Assembly: GCF_041359055.1 (NCBI RefSeq)
Contig: NZ_JBGJKZ010000006.1
Location: 62,001 to 126,000 of the forward strand
Reading direction: 5' to 3'
Length of the DNA stretch: 64,000 bases
Origin: Paenalcaligenes hominis_A
GTDB lineage: Bacteria; Pseudomonadota; Gammaproteobacteria; Burkholderiales; Burkholderiaceae_B
Shown: piece by piece, positions 25,532-34,115 of the stretch
Layout: every line of letters starts with the position of its first letter
Numbering within the stretch: position 1 is the stretch's first letter
Notes under the pieces: generated by a model
Told to the model about the DNA's origin: nothing
The model's database searches: none
What the model saw: only the letters and a program-made list of their open reading frames with translations
Program-made: the position numbers and the translations under genes

Positions 25532-26758
25532 TTAGTTCAAGGTTACACGAGCAAAGCGACGTTTACCAACCTGAACCACATAAGTACCCGCGGCAAGCTC
25601 AAGGGCACGGTCCTCGATGCGTGTACCATCAACGCGAACGCCACCTTGGGTGATATTACGCTGTGCTTCACTACCTGAAGCGGCTAAACCTGCTTCGCGT
25701 AATACATTAATAATGCCTAAGGGAGCGCCCGTTAAGGTGACCTCGGGGATGTCGTCGGGAATTTCGCCGTGTTTAAAGCGAGCCTCAAAGCGTTGTAAGG
25801 CTTCCTCGGCATCACGCTGGCTATGAAAACGCGCTACGATTTCTTGAGCCAAAGCCACTTTGGTGTCACGCGGGTTTTGGCCGGCCGCAATGGCGTCTTT
25901 AAAGCCTTGAATTTCAGCCAGGCTACGGAAAGATAAAAGTTCGAAGTATGACCACATCAAAGTGTCTGAAATGGACATGATTTTGCCAAACATGGAGTCA
26001 GCACTTTCTGTAACGCCAATATAATTGCCTTTGGATTTAGACATTTTCTCGACGCCATCTAAACCCACTAGTAAAGGCATGGTCAAAATACACTGTGGCT
26101 CTTGGTCGTATTCTTTTTGGAGCTCACGACCTACAAGCAAGTTAAATTTTTGATCTGTACCGCCTAGCTCTAAATCTGCTTTTAACTGCACCGAATCGTA
26201 TCCTTGAAGTAAAGGATACAAGAACTCATGCACAGAAATGGGCGTATTAGAGGTAAAGCGTTTGGTGAAGTCGTCGCGCTCCATCATGCGTGCCACGGTA
26301 TAACGTGATGCGAGCTGAATTAAACCCCGTGAACCCAACTGGTCTAGCCATACAGAGTTATAAAGCACCTCGGTCTTGGACTGATCCAAAATCAAACTTG
26401 CCTGATCACAATACGTTTGGGCATTGGCTTTGACTTGCTCGGGTGTCAATGGCGGGCGCGTTGTGTTGCGACCGCTTGGATCACCAATAGTAGAAGTGAA
26501 GTCACCAATCAAAAAAACAACTTGATGACCTAAGTCTTGGAGCTGGCGCATTTTGTTTAACACAACGGTATGGCCCAAATGGATATCGGGTGCCGTCGGG
26601 TCTAAGCCTAATTTAATGCGCAAAGGCTGGCCTGTAGCATGGCTACGTGCGAGTTTACGAGCAAACTCAGACTCCACGAGTAGCTCGTCGCAGCCACGCT
26701 TAACGATGGCTAAATCGGCTTCTACTGCAGGAGTAATGGGAGCGTCTTGTACTGACAT
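25532..26758 (-). CDS. tyrS: tyrosyl-tRNA synthetase
   Basis: Class I aminoacyl-tRNA synthetase for tyrosine. 408 residues. The HIGH-type signature appears as DPTAPDIHLGHTVVLNKM and the KMSKS loop as GVEKMSKSKGNYIGV. A C-terminal S4 RNA-binding domain (about 345-408) includes ITQGGVRVDGTRIED. Divergent from the murein endopeptidase gene across a 262-bp region that contains a terminator-like hairpin (26880-26923). No T-box-like leader is recognised. Confidence 0.96.
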   Translation of the reverse strand: MSVQDAPITPAVEADLAIVKRGCDELLVESEFARKLARSHATGQPLRIKLGLDPTAPDIHLGHTVVLNKMRQLQDLGHQVVFLIGDFTSTIGDPSGRNTTRPPLTPEQVKANAQTYCDQASLILDQSKTEVLYNSVWLDQLGSRGLIQLASRYTVARMMERDDFTKRFTSNTPISVHEFLYPLLQGYDSVQLKADLELGGTDQKFNLLVGRELQKEYDQEPQCILTMPLLVGLDGVEKMSKSKGNYIGVTESADSMFGKIMSISDTLMWSYFELLSFRSLAEIQGFKDAIAAGQNPRDTKVALAQEIVARFHSQRDAEEALQRFEARFKHGEIPDDIPEVTLTGAPLGIINVLREAGLAASGSEAQRNITQGGVRVDGTRIEDRALELAAGTYVVQVGKRRFARVTLN

Positions 26759-26879
26759 AAGTAGACCTGATTAAAACTTTTCTTAAAAGGGTCGAAAAAC
26801 CGGCGTAAATAAGCTAGGATAACGCTTGGGCCCAAAAACTGCACACTCGTGCGCCTCTGGCTCAACACGCATCTTATCG

Positions 26880-26923
26880 AAAACGTTCTCGCAGAACTTG
26901 AGCTCTGCGCAGAAGCGTTTTTT
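26880..26923 (+). terminator. orphan plus-strand terminator-like hairpin between tyrS and mepM
   Basis: AAAACG-TTCT-C-GCAGA (26880-26895) pairs with TCTGC-G-AGAA-CGTTTT (26904-26921) with two single-base bulges and an 8-nt loop, then T to 26923. No plus-strand gene ends before it: it lies between divergent genes, 98 bp upstream of mepM. It could end a small RNA or attenuate mepM transcription. Confidence 0.55.
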
Positions 26924-27020
26924 CTCATTTTTGGCTTATCCGTTTAGATTGTAAACCGTTCTGTGTATTCCTACACATAAAGGTCAATCTAGACCCAACA
27001 TCGTACAAGGTTTTGGTCAC

Positions 27021-28385
27021 ATGCTTAATAAAGGGAACAACGGCACTTCTACCGCTCCCCAGCACACCAGCCCAAAGAAAAGTCAGATTGTAACAAAGAC
27101 TCTACTCGTTCTTGCTTTTGGTTTATTCGCAGGCGCAGCAGCAATTGCTGTTGTTGAGCCTACCGAAGAACCCACTATCTTTCAGGCCACTCAAGCTCTA
27201 GAGCTACCAGCCGGGGTCACTCCACTGGGCCTAAAGAACACTGAGCCTTATATTCAAGAAACTCGCATTCGTCGTGGTGATACCCTCGCGGCTTTACTAC
27301 AACGGTTACAGATTACTGCTCCAGGCCTACAAGCATTTCTTACACATGATAAAAATGCTCGTTCTATTTACAAGCTCTACCCTGGACGTAGCCTTCAAGT
27401 AGCCCTAACGGATGACAATGACTTATTGTGGCTGCGCTATCATCACACCCCCACTAACAATGACAAAGGTCAAGCCCTTTCAAAATGGCTTGAAGTGCGC
27501 CCAGACGGCCAAGGTAGCTATGTGGCTACAGAGCAGTCCATGGCTACTTCTACCCATATTCAAATGGCTGAGGGCACGATTAACTCCTCATTGTTTGGTG
27601 CCACTGACGCGGCAAACATCCCAGACTCCATTGCGTTACAAATACCAGAAATCCTTAGCTCCAAAATGGATTTCATGAAAGACATACGCAAAGGCGATCG
27701 CTTCCGATTGGTGTACGAAACACACAGCTACAACGGCCAACGCGTCGGTGCCGGGAAAATCTTAGCCTTAGAGTTTGAAAATCAAGGTAAAACACATGAT
27801 GCACTCTGGTTCAGCCCAGATGGTGTGTCAGGTTCATACTACGATTTTAATGGTCAAAGCTCCCAAGGTACATTTTTGCGTAACGCTTTAAAATTTACCC
27901 GCATCAGCTCCACCTTTGGTGGGCGTCGTCACCCCATTCACGGTAGTTGGCGTAACCACAATGGTGTGGATTATGCAGCACCTACTGGCACACCTATTCA
28001 TGCTACCGGAGACGGGGTAGTTACCTTTATTGGCAATCAAAATGGTTACGGTAAAACCATTGTGCTTGAGCATCATAGTGGTTTCAGCACGTTGTATGCC
28101 CACCAAAGCAAGTTCGCATCAGGCTTAAAACGTGGCGACACCGTATCCCAAGGCCAATTAATTGGTTACGTAGGGTCAACAGGTTGGGCCACTGGGCCAC
28201 ATTTGCATTACGAGTTTCGCATCAAAAACAAGCCCGTCGATCCGCTCTCGGTAGAGCTGCCCGTCGCGCGTGTACTCGATGCAAAACAGCAAGCCGCTTT
28301 TGATGCTATTGCCATTCAGTACCGCACTCAATTGGCTTTACTCAAAGGGCTAAATGAGCCTCTAGTTGCGGCGTTAGATAACTAA
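27021..28385 (+). CDS. mepM: M23 family murein DD-endopeptidase (MepM-like)
   Basis: 454 residues. An N-terminal membrane anchor or signal-anchor occupies about 28-48 (TLLVLAFGLFAGAAAIAVV). A LysM/OapA-like region (about 78-165: RRGDTLAALLQRLQI) is followed by Csd3-type sequence and the lysostaphin-like peptidase domain near 295-410, with zinc ligands in SSTFGGRRHPIHGSWRNHNG / VDYAAP and the HxH motif GPHLHYEFR. Probably periplasmic, cleaving D-Ala-mDAP crosslinks to allow wall growth. The order tyrS / mepM / anmK / erpA is a familiar betaproteobacterial arrangement. anmK starts 19 bp downstream. Confidence 0.9.
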   Translation: MLNKGNNGTSTAPQHTSPKKSQIVTKTLLVLAFGLFAGAAAIAVVEPTEEPTIFQATQALELPAGVTPLGLKNTEPYIQETRIRRGDTLAALLQRLQITAPGLQAFLTHDKNARSIYKLYPGRSLQVALTDDNDLLWLRYHHTPTNNDKGQALSKWLEVRPDGQGSYVATEQSMATSTHIQMAEGTINSSLFGATDAANIPDSIALQIPEILSSKMDFMKDIRKGDRFRLVYETHSYNGQRVGAGKILALEFENQGKTHDALWFSPDGVSGSYYDFNGQSSQGTFLRNALKFTRISSTFGGRRHPIHGSWRNHNGVDYAAPTGTPIHATGDGVVTFIGNQNGYGKTIVLEHHSGFSTLYAHQSKFASGLKRGDTVSQGQLIGYVGSTGWATGPHLHYEFRIKNKPVDPLSVELPVARVLDAKQQAAFDAIAIQYRTQLALLKGLNEPLVAALDN

Positions 28386-28404
28386 TGCTAACCCTAGTTA
28401 AAAC

Positions 28405-29493
28405 ATGCTGTATATCGGCCTAATGTCCGGTACCAGTACCGATGGTGTGGATGCGGCCTTGTGCCGCATCTCTGCTACGAATTCGGTAAAGGTACTAGCA
28501 CATACCGCATTAGAAATGCCTCCCGCATTACGTGCCGAGCTCTTAGCTTTGAATACAGCCGGTCACGATGAGCTTCATCGGGCAGCCTTAGCTGCCCAAG
28601 AGCTCGTTCGTCTGTATGCCATGAGTTGCACAGAACTATTACAAAAAAGCGGAATATCAGCGCACGCTATTCACGCTATTGGTGCTCATGGTCAAACAGT
28701 GCGCCATGCTCCCGAATTAGGCTACAGCTGGCAGCTGAATGCCCCTGCGCTCTTGGCAGAGTTAACTGGCATAGATGTAATTGCTGATTTTCGCAGTCGG
28801 GATTTAGCCGCAGGCGGTCAAGGTGCGCCCTTAGTTCCTTTGTTTCATCAAGCCGTCTTTAGCACTGAGCAGCCGCGTGTAGTACTAAACCTAGGCGGCA
28901 TAGCTAACGTGAGTATTTTACGCCCTGGCAAACCTGCTATCGGTTTTGATACAGGGCCGGCTAATGCTTTGATGGACGAGTGGATTTACGCTCATTTAGG
29001 TCAACGCTATGATGCCTCGGGCCAATGGGCGGCCTCAGAACAAGCTCACTCTGGCTTACTGGAACGCTTATTAAGTGAAAGCTGGCTTCAACAAGCCCCA
29101 CCTAAATCCACAGGACGTGATTTATTTAATGCGGCTTGGTTAGCACAACACCTTGCTTATTACCCTGATATTAAACCTGCTGCCGTACAAGCCACATTAG
29201 CATTATTTACCGCTCGTAGTATTGCGTACGCTATTCGGGACTACGCAGCCGACTGTGTTGAGCTTATTGTGTGTGGTGGTGGCGCATACAACAGCCACTT
29301 AATTGAGTTAATTGCCCAGGAAATAAAAAAACCCGTCTACATCAGTGACGGGTTTGGAATCGGTGCCCAAGAGGTCGAAGCCGCTGCGTTTGCTTGGCTG
29401 GCTTATGCGTATCAACATGATATACCTGCCAGCCACCCAGCGGTGACTGGGGCTACTCATGGCCGACTGCTTGGGGCCTGGTATAAGGCGTAA
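28405..29493 (+). CDS. anmK: anhydro-N-acetylmuramic acid kinase
   Basis: Phosphorylates 1,6-anhydro-MurNAc with ring opening to MurNAc-6-phosphate in cell-wall recycling. 362 residues. MLYIGLMSGTSTDGVDAALC is the N-terminal ATPase signature; IGAHGQTVRHAPE, VVLNLGGIANVSIL and FDTGPANALMDEW follow, with LIVCGGGAYNSHLIELI in the ATP-binding C-terminal domain. It pairs functionally with MltD and MepM in this window. Its last base abuts the last base of convergent erpA (29493/29494), and its 3' coding region holds erpA's terminator on the opposite strand. Confidence 0.95.
   Translation: MLYIGLMSGTSTDGVDAALCRISATNSVKVLAHTALEMPPALRAELLALNTAGHDELHRAALAAQELVRLYAMSCTELLQKSGISAHAIHAIGAHGQTVRHAPELGYSWQLNAPALLAELTGIDVIADFRSRDLAAGGQGAPLVPLFHQAVFSTEQPRVVLNLGGIANVSILRPGKPAIGFDTGPANALMDEWIYAHLGQRYDASGQWAASEQAHSGLLERLLSESWLQQAPPKSTGRDLFNAAWLAQHLAYYPDIKPAAVQATLALFTARSIAYAIRDYAADCVELIVCGGGAYNSHLIELIAQEIKKPVYISDGFGIGAQEVEAAAFAWLAYAYQHDIPASHPAVTGATHGRLLGAWYKA
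29325..29355 (-). terminator. probable erpA terminator located inside anmK coding sequence
   Basis: AAACCCGTC (29329-29337) pairs perfectly with GACGGGTTT (29347-29355) around 9 nt. Read on the minus strand the hairpin ends in about seven T (to 29325). It lies about 140 bp beyond the erpA stop. Confidence 0.75.
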
Positions 29494-29862
29494 TTACACC
29501 GTAAACGAGGAACCACAACCGCATGTGGTGCTGGCGTTTGGATTGCGGATCACAAACTGAGCGCCTTCTAAGTCGTCTTTAAAGTCGATTTCTGCACCGA
29601 CTAGATACTGAAAGCTCATGGGATCAACTAATAACTGAACCCCACCTTTTTCAATAACAGTATCGTCCTCGTCAGTCACATCATCAAAGGTAAAGCCGTA
29701 CTGGAAGCCTGAACAACCACCGCCTTGTACAAAAACGCGTAGTTTTAAATCGGGGTTGCCTTCCTCGAGTAATAACTCGCGCACTTTTTCAACAGCGGGA
29801 TCAGTGAAGCTCAAAGGAGATGGCGGAGCCTGTAGATCAACCGTTTCAGTTAGGGTATTCAT
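29494..29862 (-). CDS. erpA: iron-sulfur cluster insertion protein ErpA
   Basis: A-type carrier delivering [4Fe-4S]/[2Fe-2S] clusters to apo-enzymes. 122 residues. The three conserved cysteines are in GGGCSGFQYGF and the C-terminal TTCGCGSSFTV (CxnCGC pattern); VDPMSFQYLVGAEIDFKDDL is typical. It immediately abuts convergent anmK. Likely clients in this window include TtdA and indolepyruvate oxidoreductase (inference). Confidence 0.95.
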   Translation of the reverse strand: MNTLTETVDLQAPPSPLSFTDPAVEKVRELLLEEGNPDLKLRVFVQGGGCSGFQYGFTFDDVTDEDDTVIEKGGVQLLVDPMSFQYLVGAEIDFKDDLEGAQFVIRNPNASTTCGCGSSFTV

Positions 29863-29909
29863 AAGAAACTCCTACAACGAATAAATAGGTAACTCTAGTA
29901 GTTTAAGCC

Positions 29910-30587
29910 TTAATCATCTGCTGTCGCAGCAGAAGCAGGCACTAGATCAATTTTGTGGGTGGCACGCAACTGCTTGCCTTGGTAGATATGTAAAGTGACC
30001 GCGTCAATGCGTAAACCATCGGGTACATCTAACAAACCGGTAGCGCGTAAAAACTGGTCAAACTCGATGTCGGTGGTGGTGCTGTCTTCGCCAGCCGTAG
30101 TTAGCACTATGTTAACTGAATCTCCGTCTTGATGCCCGTGAGCCGTAAATTGTATGTGCCCATTAAAGCGGGGTAAGGCTGAAGAACGCTGTAAAAGAAG
30201 TTTATACCGTAATGTATGGGTCTGAGGCTCTAGGTCTAGACCACGTACTTGCACTGTCCCTGTACCCGATAAAGGTAGAAGATGTTCGTAAAAAGCCAAC
30301 TGCTCTTGGAGGTATCCTAACTCGTTCTGCTTTTGTATAAGACGCTCTTGCAAAGCGTCTTGAGTGGCTTGCTCTAGGGTAAGTTGAGTTTGGAGGCTTT
30401 GGTTTTGCAACTGCATTTGTTGTAGTTGCTCTTGGGCATTAAGCCACTGCTTATGAGCCTGCCCAAGTGTCTCTAAACGCTGTTGCTGCCAGTACCATGC
30501 AGAACCTGCCCCTACGAGCAGAGCTAAAAGCACGGCGACCAGCAGCCAAACCCAACGAGATGTTGGTGTAGAGGTAGGTGTTTTCAT
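29910..30587 (-). CDS. single-pass membrane coiled-coil protein (DUF6776-like)
   Basis: 225 residues from ATG 30587, chosen because the frame then starts MKTPTSTPTSRW directly before the membrane segment; an in-frame ATG at 30635 would add 16 residues. One transmembrane helix is at about 13-31 (WVWLLVAVLLALLVGAGSAW). A Gln-rich coiled coil follows (about 36-100: EQLQQMQLQNQSLQTQLTLE and beyond), then a soluble beta-rich domain (TVQVRGLDLEPQTHTLRYKL). It resembles, from memory, the DUF6776 family seen near argC/erpA in Burkholderiales. Function unknown; the layout suggests a cell-envelope scaffolding or division-related role, but that is speculation. Confidence 0.7.
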   Translation of the reverse strand: MKTPTSTPTSRWVWLLVAVLLALLVGAGSAWYWQQQRLETLGQAHKQWLNAQEQLQQMQLQNQSLQTQLTLEQATQDALQERLIQKQNELGYLQEQLAFYEHLLPLSGTGTVQVRGLDLEPQTHTLRYKLLLQRSSALPRFNGHIQFTAHGHQDGDSVNIVLTTAGEDSTTTDIEFDQFLRATGLLDVPDGLRIDAVTLHIYQGKQLRATHKIDLVPASAATADD

Positions 30588-30644
30588 CTTTATTTGACTA
30601 AATAAATAAAAACCAGTTCCCTCTTTTTTACGCATTTACACAAA

Positions 30645-31706
30645 TTAAGGCAGGATAGCTACTTGTTCTAAGCCTGTTTGCTCGGGCAAACCAAACATTA
30701 AATTCATATTTTGTACAGCCTGCCCTGAAGCCCCCTTAACGAGGTTGTCTTGAGCCGCCATAATGATGAGCTGATCGCCATGGCGCTGAATAGCAATACG
30801 AATTTTGTTGGAAGCGCGTACAGAGCGAGTTTCAGGGATGACGCCAGCTGGTAACACATCCACAAAGTACTCATTGGCATAAAACTGCTCGTAAAGAGCC
30901 TGAAAGTCTGTATCCATGCCTTGGGGAGTAATGCGCACATACAGCGTGGAGAACATACCACGAATCATAGGCACTAAATGCGGCACAAAAGTGAGATCAA
31001 TGTCTTGACCGTGATTTAGTAGTTTCAGCTGCGCAGCGATCTCGGGGTGATGGCGATGCCCCCCTACCCCATACGCTTTAAAGTTATCGCTGGCCTCGGA
31101 GAATAAACTACCAACAGCGGCTTTGCGGCCCGCACCCGAAACCCCAGATTTACAGTCAGCCACCACTCGAGCCTCGACCAAGGGGGTATCGTGCCCCCAT
31201 AACGGTGCAGTACCCAATAAAACAGTAACAGGATAACAGCCGGGATTGCCTACGACCTGAGCCTGAGCAATTTTCTTGCGGTTGATTTCAACCAAACCGT
31301 ACACCGATTTTTCTAAAATATCTGGGCAAGCATGAGGCATTTTGTACCATTTTTCGAACACACTAGTATCCTGCAAACGGAAGTCTGCTGCTAAATCGAT
31401 AACCTTGACGCCTTTGTCTAATAAGGCTTGGGCTTCGTTCATAGCCACGCCATGAGGCGTAGCGAAAAAAACCACGTCGCATTGATCAAGCTGTGCCTCG
31501 TCGGGCGTTTGAAAAACCGCATCCACATGACCACGCAAGCTAGGGAACATATCGGCTACCGGCATACCGGATTCCTGCCTTGAGGTAACCGCCACGACTT
31601 GCGCCTGTGGGTGTTGAGCGAGTAATCGCAGTAATTCCACACCGGTATAACCAGTTGCACCCACAATACCGACTCGGATGGGTTTGGCATGTGCTGACGT
31701 AGACAT
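30645..31706 (-). CDS. argC: N-acetyl-gamma-glutamyl-phosphate reductase
   Basis: Third step of arginine synthesis: NADPH reduction of N-acetyl-glutamyl phosphate to the semialdehyde. 353 residues, long-type ArgC. The NADP motif VGIVGATGYTGVELLRLL is at the N-terminus, the catalytic Cys in QVVGNPGCYPVTVLLG, and the substrate region GVSGAGRKA and HRHHPEI further on. It follows rplM-rpsI on the same strand but is separated by a strong terminator at 31808-31834, so it has its own promoter in the 31707-31807 gap. Confidence 0.95.
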   Translation of the reverse strand: MSTSAHAKPIRVGIVGATGYTGVELLRLLAQHPQAQVVAVTSRQESGMPVADMFPSLRGHVDAVFQTPDEAQLDQCDVVFFATPHGVAMNEAQALLDKGVKVIDLAADFRLQDTSVFEKWYKMPHACPDILEKSVYGLVEINRKKIAQAQVVGNPGCYPVTVLLGTAPLWGHDTPLVEARVVADCKSGVSGAGRKAAVGSLFSEASDNFKAYGVGGHRHHPEIAAQLKLLNHGQDIDLTFVPHLVPMIRGMFSTLYVRITPQGMDTDFQALYEQFYANEYFVDVLPAGVIPETRSVRASNKIRIAIQRHGDQLIIMAAQDNLVKGASGQAVQNMNLMFGLPEQTGLEQVAILP

Positions 31707-31807
31707 AAGGCCCCTTTATGTGTAGCAAAAAAACAAAATAAGAATCTACTTATAATAAATGAAATACAGTTTTTTTGGGGATTTAGGGCAGCTTTATTCA
31801 TACAAAC

Positions 31808-31834
31808 AAAAAACCCCAGCCAAAGCTGGGGTTT
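31808..31834 (-). terminator. intrinsic terminator of rplM-rpsI
   Basis: A 10-bp perfect stem (31811-31820 with 31825-31834), CAAA loop, minus-strand T-tract of six then GTTTGT. Confidence 0.9.
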
Positions 31835-31865
31835 CTTGGGGCACCACAAGGGTGAAGCGAAACAA

Positions 31866-32258
31866 TTAGCGTTTGCTGAACTGTTTGCGACGACGCGCTT
31901 TGTGGAAACCTACTTTCTTACGCTCGACCTCACGTGCATCACGTGTCACTAAGCCGGCTTGTTTGAGCGCGGATTTTAGTGTTTCGTCGAAGTCGATTAG
32001 AGCACGAGTGATACCATGACGCACTGCACCGGCTTGGCCGCTTTCGCCGCCGCCATGTACGTTCACTTTGATATCAAATGACTCGAGGTGCTCGGTGAGA
32101 GCCAAAGGCTGACGCACAATCATGCGACCAGTTTCGCGAGCGAAGTATTCGTCTACAGGCTTGCCATTTACAACAATAGCGCCCGTACCTTTTTTGATAA
32201 ATACACGAGCCACCGAAGATTTGCGGCGGCCGGTACCGTAATTCCAATTACCGATCAT
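31866..32258 (-). CDS. rpsI: 30S ribosomal protein uS9
   Basis: 130 residues, exactly the usual size. Begins MIGNWNYGTGRRKSSVARVF and ends in the basic tail KKVGFHKARRRKQFSKR, whose terminal KR contacts the P-site tRNA anticodon region. It is 9 bp downstream of rplM, the universal bacterial pair. Confidence 0.98.
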   Translation of the reverse strand: MIGNWNYGTGRRKSSVARVFIKKGTGAIVVNGKPVDEYFARETGRMIVRQPLALTEHLESFDIKVNVHGGGESGQAGAVRHGITRALIDFDETLKSALKQAGLVTRDAREVERKKVGFHKARRRKQFSKR

Positions 32259-32267
32259 GACCTGTCC

Positions 32268-32696
32268 TTAGATATCCAGTGGTTTAGGCTGTTGAGCGGA
32301 GTGCGGATGCTCTTCGCCAGCGTAAACCTTGAGTTTCTTAGCCATGGCGTAACCCAATGGGCCTTTAGGGAGCATCCCTTTGACGGCTTTTTCTAGAGCA
32401 CGACCAGGGAAACGCTGCTGCATGGTTTCGAAGTTGGTCTCTTTAATGCCACCTACATACCCAGTATGACGGTAGTATTTTTTGTCTTGGAGTTTGTTGC
32501 CTGTAACGCGGATATCGGCTGCGTTAATAACAACAATGTAATCGCCAGTGTCAACGTGCGGAGTGTATTCAGGTTTGTGTTTACCACGTAGGCGGCGTGC
32601 AACTTCGCTGGCCACACGACCTAGGACTTTGTCCTTGGCATCAATCACAAACCACTCACGACGGACTTCATGCGGCTTGGCCACAAAGGTCTTCAT
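32268..32696 (-). CDS. rplM: 50S ribosomal protein uL13
   Basis: 142 residues, as in E. coli. WFVIDAKDKVLGRVASEVAR, YTPHVDTGDYIVVINA, KYYRHTGYVGG and the C-terminal KVYAGEEHPHSAQQPKPLDI identify it. First gene of the rplM-rpsI operon, with a plausible promoter at 32803-32830. Autogenous control by L13 is known in E. coli, but the operator structure was not looked for here. Confidence 0.98.
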   Translation of the reverse strand: MKTFVAKPHEVRREWFVIDAKDKVLGRVASEVARRLRGKHKPEYTPHVDTGDYIVVINAADIRVTGNKLQDKKYYRHTGYVGGIKETNFETMQQRFPGRALEKAVKGMLPKGPLGYAMAKKLKVYAGEEHPHSAQQPKPLDI

Positions 32697-32802
32697 GATA
32701 GGTTCCTAAAATAAAAAGGCTATACGCCATTAAATAAAAATTAATCTATAAGCCAAGGCGTTATTTTTCGCCCGTACTAATAACAAATAGACTAACCGTA
32801 AG

Positions 32803-32830
32803 ATTCTACCACAAAAGCACTTTTTGCAAA
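32803..32830 (-). promoter_or_regulatory. candidate sigma-70 promoter of rplM-rpsI
   Basis: Minus-strand TTTGCA (32825-32830), 16-bp spacer, TAGAAT (32803-32808), about 107 bp before the rplM ATG. The GGTAGAATC context resembles rplM promoters of other Burkholderiales from memory. Confidence 0.5.
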
Positions 32831-32831
32831 C

Positions 32832-32866
32832 AAAAAAGCCCCCAATGCCAAGCAAAGAGGGCTTTT
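32832..32866 (-). terminator. intrinsic terminator of dctP
   Basis: AAAAGCCC (32834-32841) pairs with GGGCTTTT (32859-32866) around a 17-nt loop; the minus strand ends in six T. It lies between the dctP stop and the rplM promoter. Confidence 0.75.
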
Positions 32867-32881
32867 ATGCGACAAATAAAG

Positions 32882-33982
32882 CTATTTACCGCGGTTTGCT
32901 AATGCAATACCTAGGTAGTTGTCGTAGGAGCCTTCGGCCACACGGAACCAAGGCACGAGCTCATCACGGAATGCCATGTAATTGTCGTGAATACGCTTGA
33001 AGCGCTCGTCTTTCTCGCAGAACTCTTTGTATAGTTCATTAGAGGTTTTGAAAGACGCATCCATTACATCGCGTGGGAACGCTTTAAGCACAGCACCGCT
33101 TGCGATTAAGCGACGTAAAGCACCTGGGCTTTGGGAGTCGTAAATAGCAAGCATGTTGTCAGATGCTGCACGGGCAGCTGTAGCCACCATCTTTTGGTAC
33201 GTAGCAGGAAGCTCGTTAAAAGCATCTTGGTTGACGTATAAAGAGACCTGAGCCGAGCCTTCCCACCAACCGGGATAGTAGTAGTACTTGGCGACTTTTT
33301 GGAGCCCGAGCTTTTCGTCATCCACAGGGCCAACGAACTCAACGGCATCCAGCGTGCCTTTTTCTAGAGAGGGGTAAATATCGCCCGGAGGAACCTGTTG
33401 AGGTACTACACCCATGCGCGCTAAAACTTCGCCCGCAAAGCCCGCAGTACGCATCTTGAGACCTTTAAGGTCATCGACTGAGTTAATTTCCTTGCGATAC
33501 CAACCACCCATTTGAGTACCTGTGTTACCAAAGGGGAAGTTAATGATATTGCGTGTAGCAAAGAGTTCACGCATGAGCTTCATGCCATCGCCCTCGTACA
33601 TCCAGGCATTCATCTGGCGTGAGTTTAAGCCAAACGGAACGGCAGTATCAAAGCTAAAGGAAGGGTCTTTTCCGTAGAAGTAATAAGAAGCGGTTTGACC
33701 CATTTCTACAGTACGGTTTTCTACGGCATCCATGACCTCGAAACCAGGCACAATTTCGCCAACGGGATATAAACGCACGTTGAAGTTGCCGTCAGAAATT
33801 TCGTTAAGCATGCTAACGAAAAGCTCTGCGGTAGAAAAGAGCGCTGGCAATGACGGGCCATACGTGGACGTCATTTTCCAATTTAGCTTGGGCAGGCTTT
33901 CAGCAATTGCTGGCGCTGCAACCACTGCAGAACCAGCCACAGCAGTCAAGCCGGCCTTTTTCAAAAATGAACGACGCTGCAT
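32882..33982 (-). CDS. TRAP transporter substrate-binding protein, DctP family
   Basis: 366 residues, periplasmic. The N-terminus MQRRSFLKKAGLTAVAGSAV is a twin-arginine (Tat) signal ending near AIA-ES at about residue 28. DctP/TakP-type sequence follows: MTSTYGPSLPALFSTAELFV, GQTASYYFYGKDPSFSF, GWYRKEINSVDDLKGLKMRT and YPSLEKGTLDAVEFVGPVDD, the last two being the usual substrate-contact and hinge regions. The resemblance is to the alpha-keto acid/C4 subgroup; the ligand is not certain. No DctQ or DctM membrane subunits lie next to it, so it is an orphan binding protein here. Single-gene unit with its own terminator. Confidence 0.9.
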   Translation of the reverse strand: MQRRSFLKKAGLTAVAGSAVVAAPAIAESLPKLNWKMTSTYGPSLPALFSTAELFVSMLNEISDGNFNVRLYPVGEIVPGFEVMDAVENRTVEMGQTASYYFYGKDPSFSFDTAVPFGLNSRQMNAWMYEGDGMKLMRELFATRNIINFPFGNTGTQMGGWYRKEINSVDDLKGLKMRTAGFAGEVLARMGVVPQQVPPGDIYPSLEKGTLDAVEFVGPVDDEKLGLQKVAKYYYYPGWWEGSAQVSLYVNQDAFNELPATYQKMVATAARAASDNMLAIYDSQSPGALRRLIASGAVLKAFPRDVMDASFKTSNELYKEFCEKDERFKRIHDNYMAFRDELVPWFRVAEGSYDNYLGIALANRGK

Positions 33983-34115
33983 CGCGTGGAACCTCCATGA
34001 CGTTCAATTAAAAAGATGACCAAAATATACTGGTCGCAACAATATCATACACTGCGTATATGGAGCTTGTTATTAGGAATAGCCAGAGTACAAGACTCGT
34101 TTTTAGAAGCAAGAG

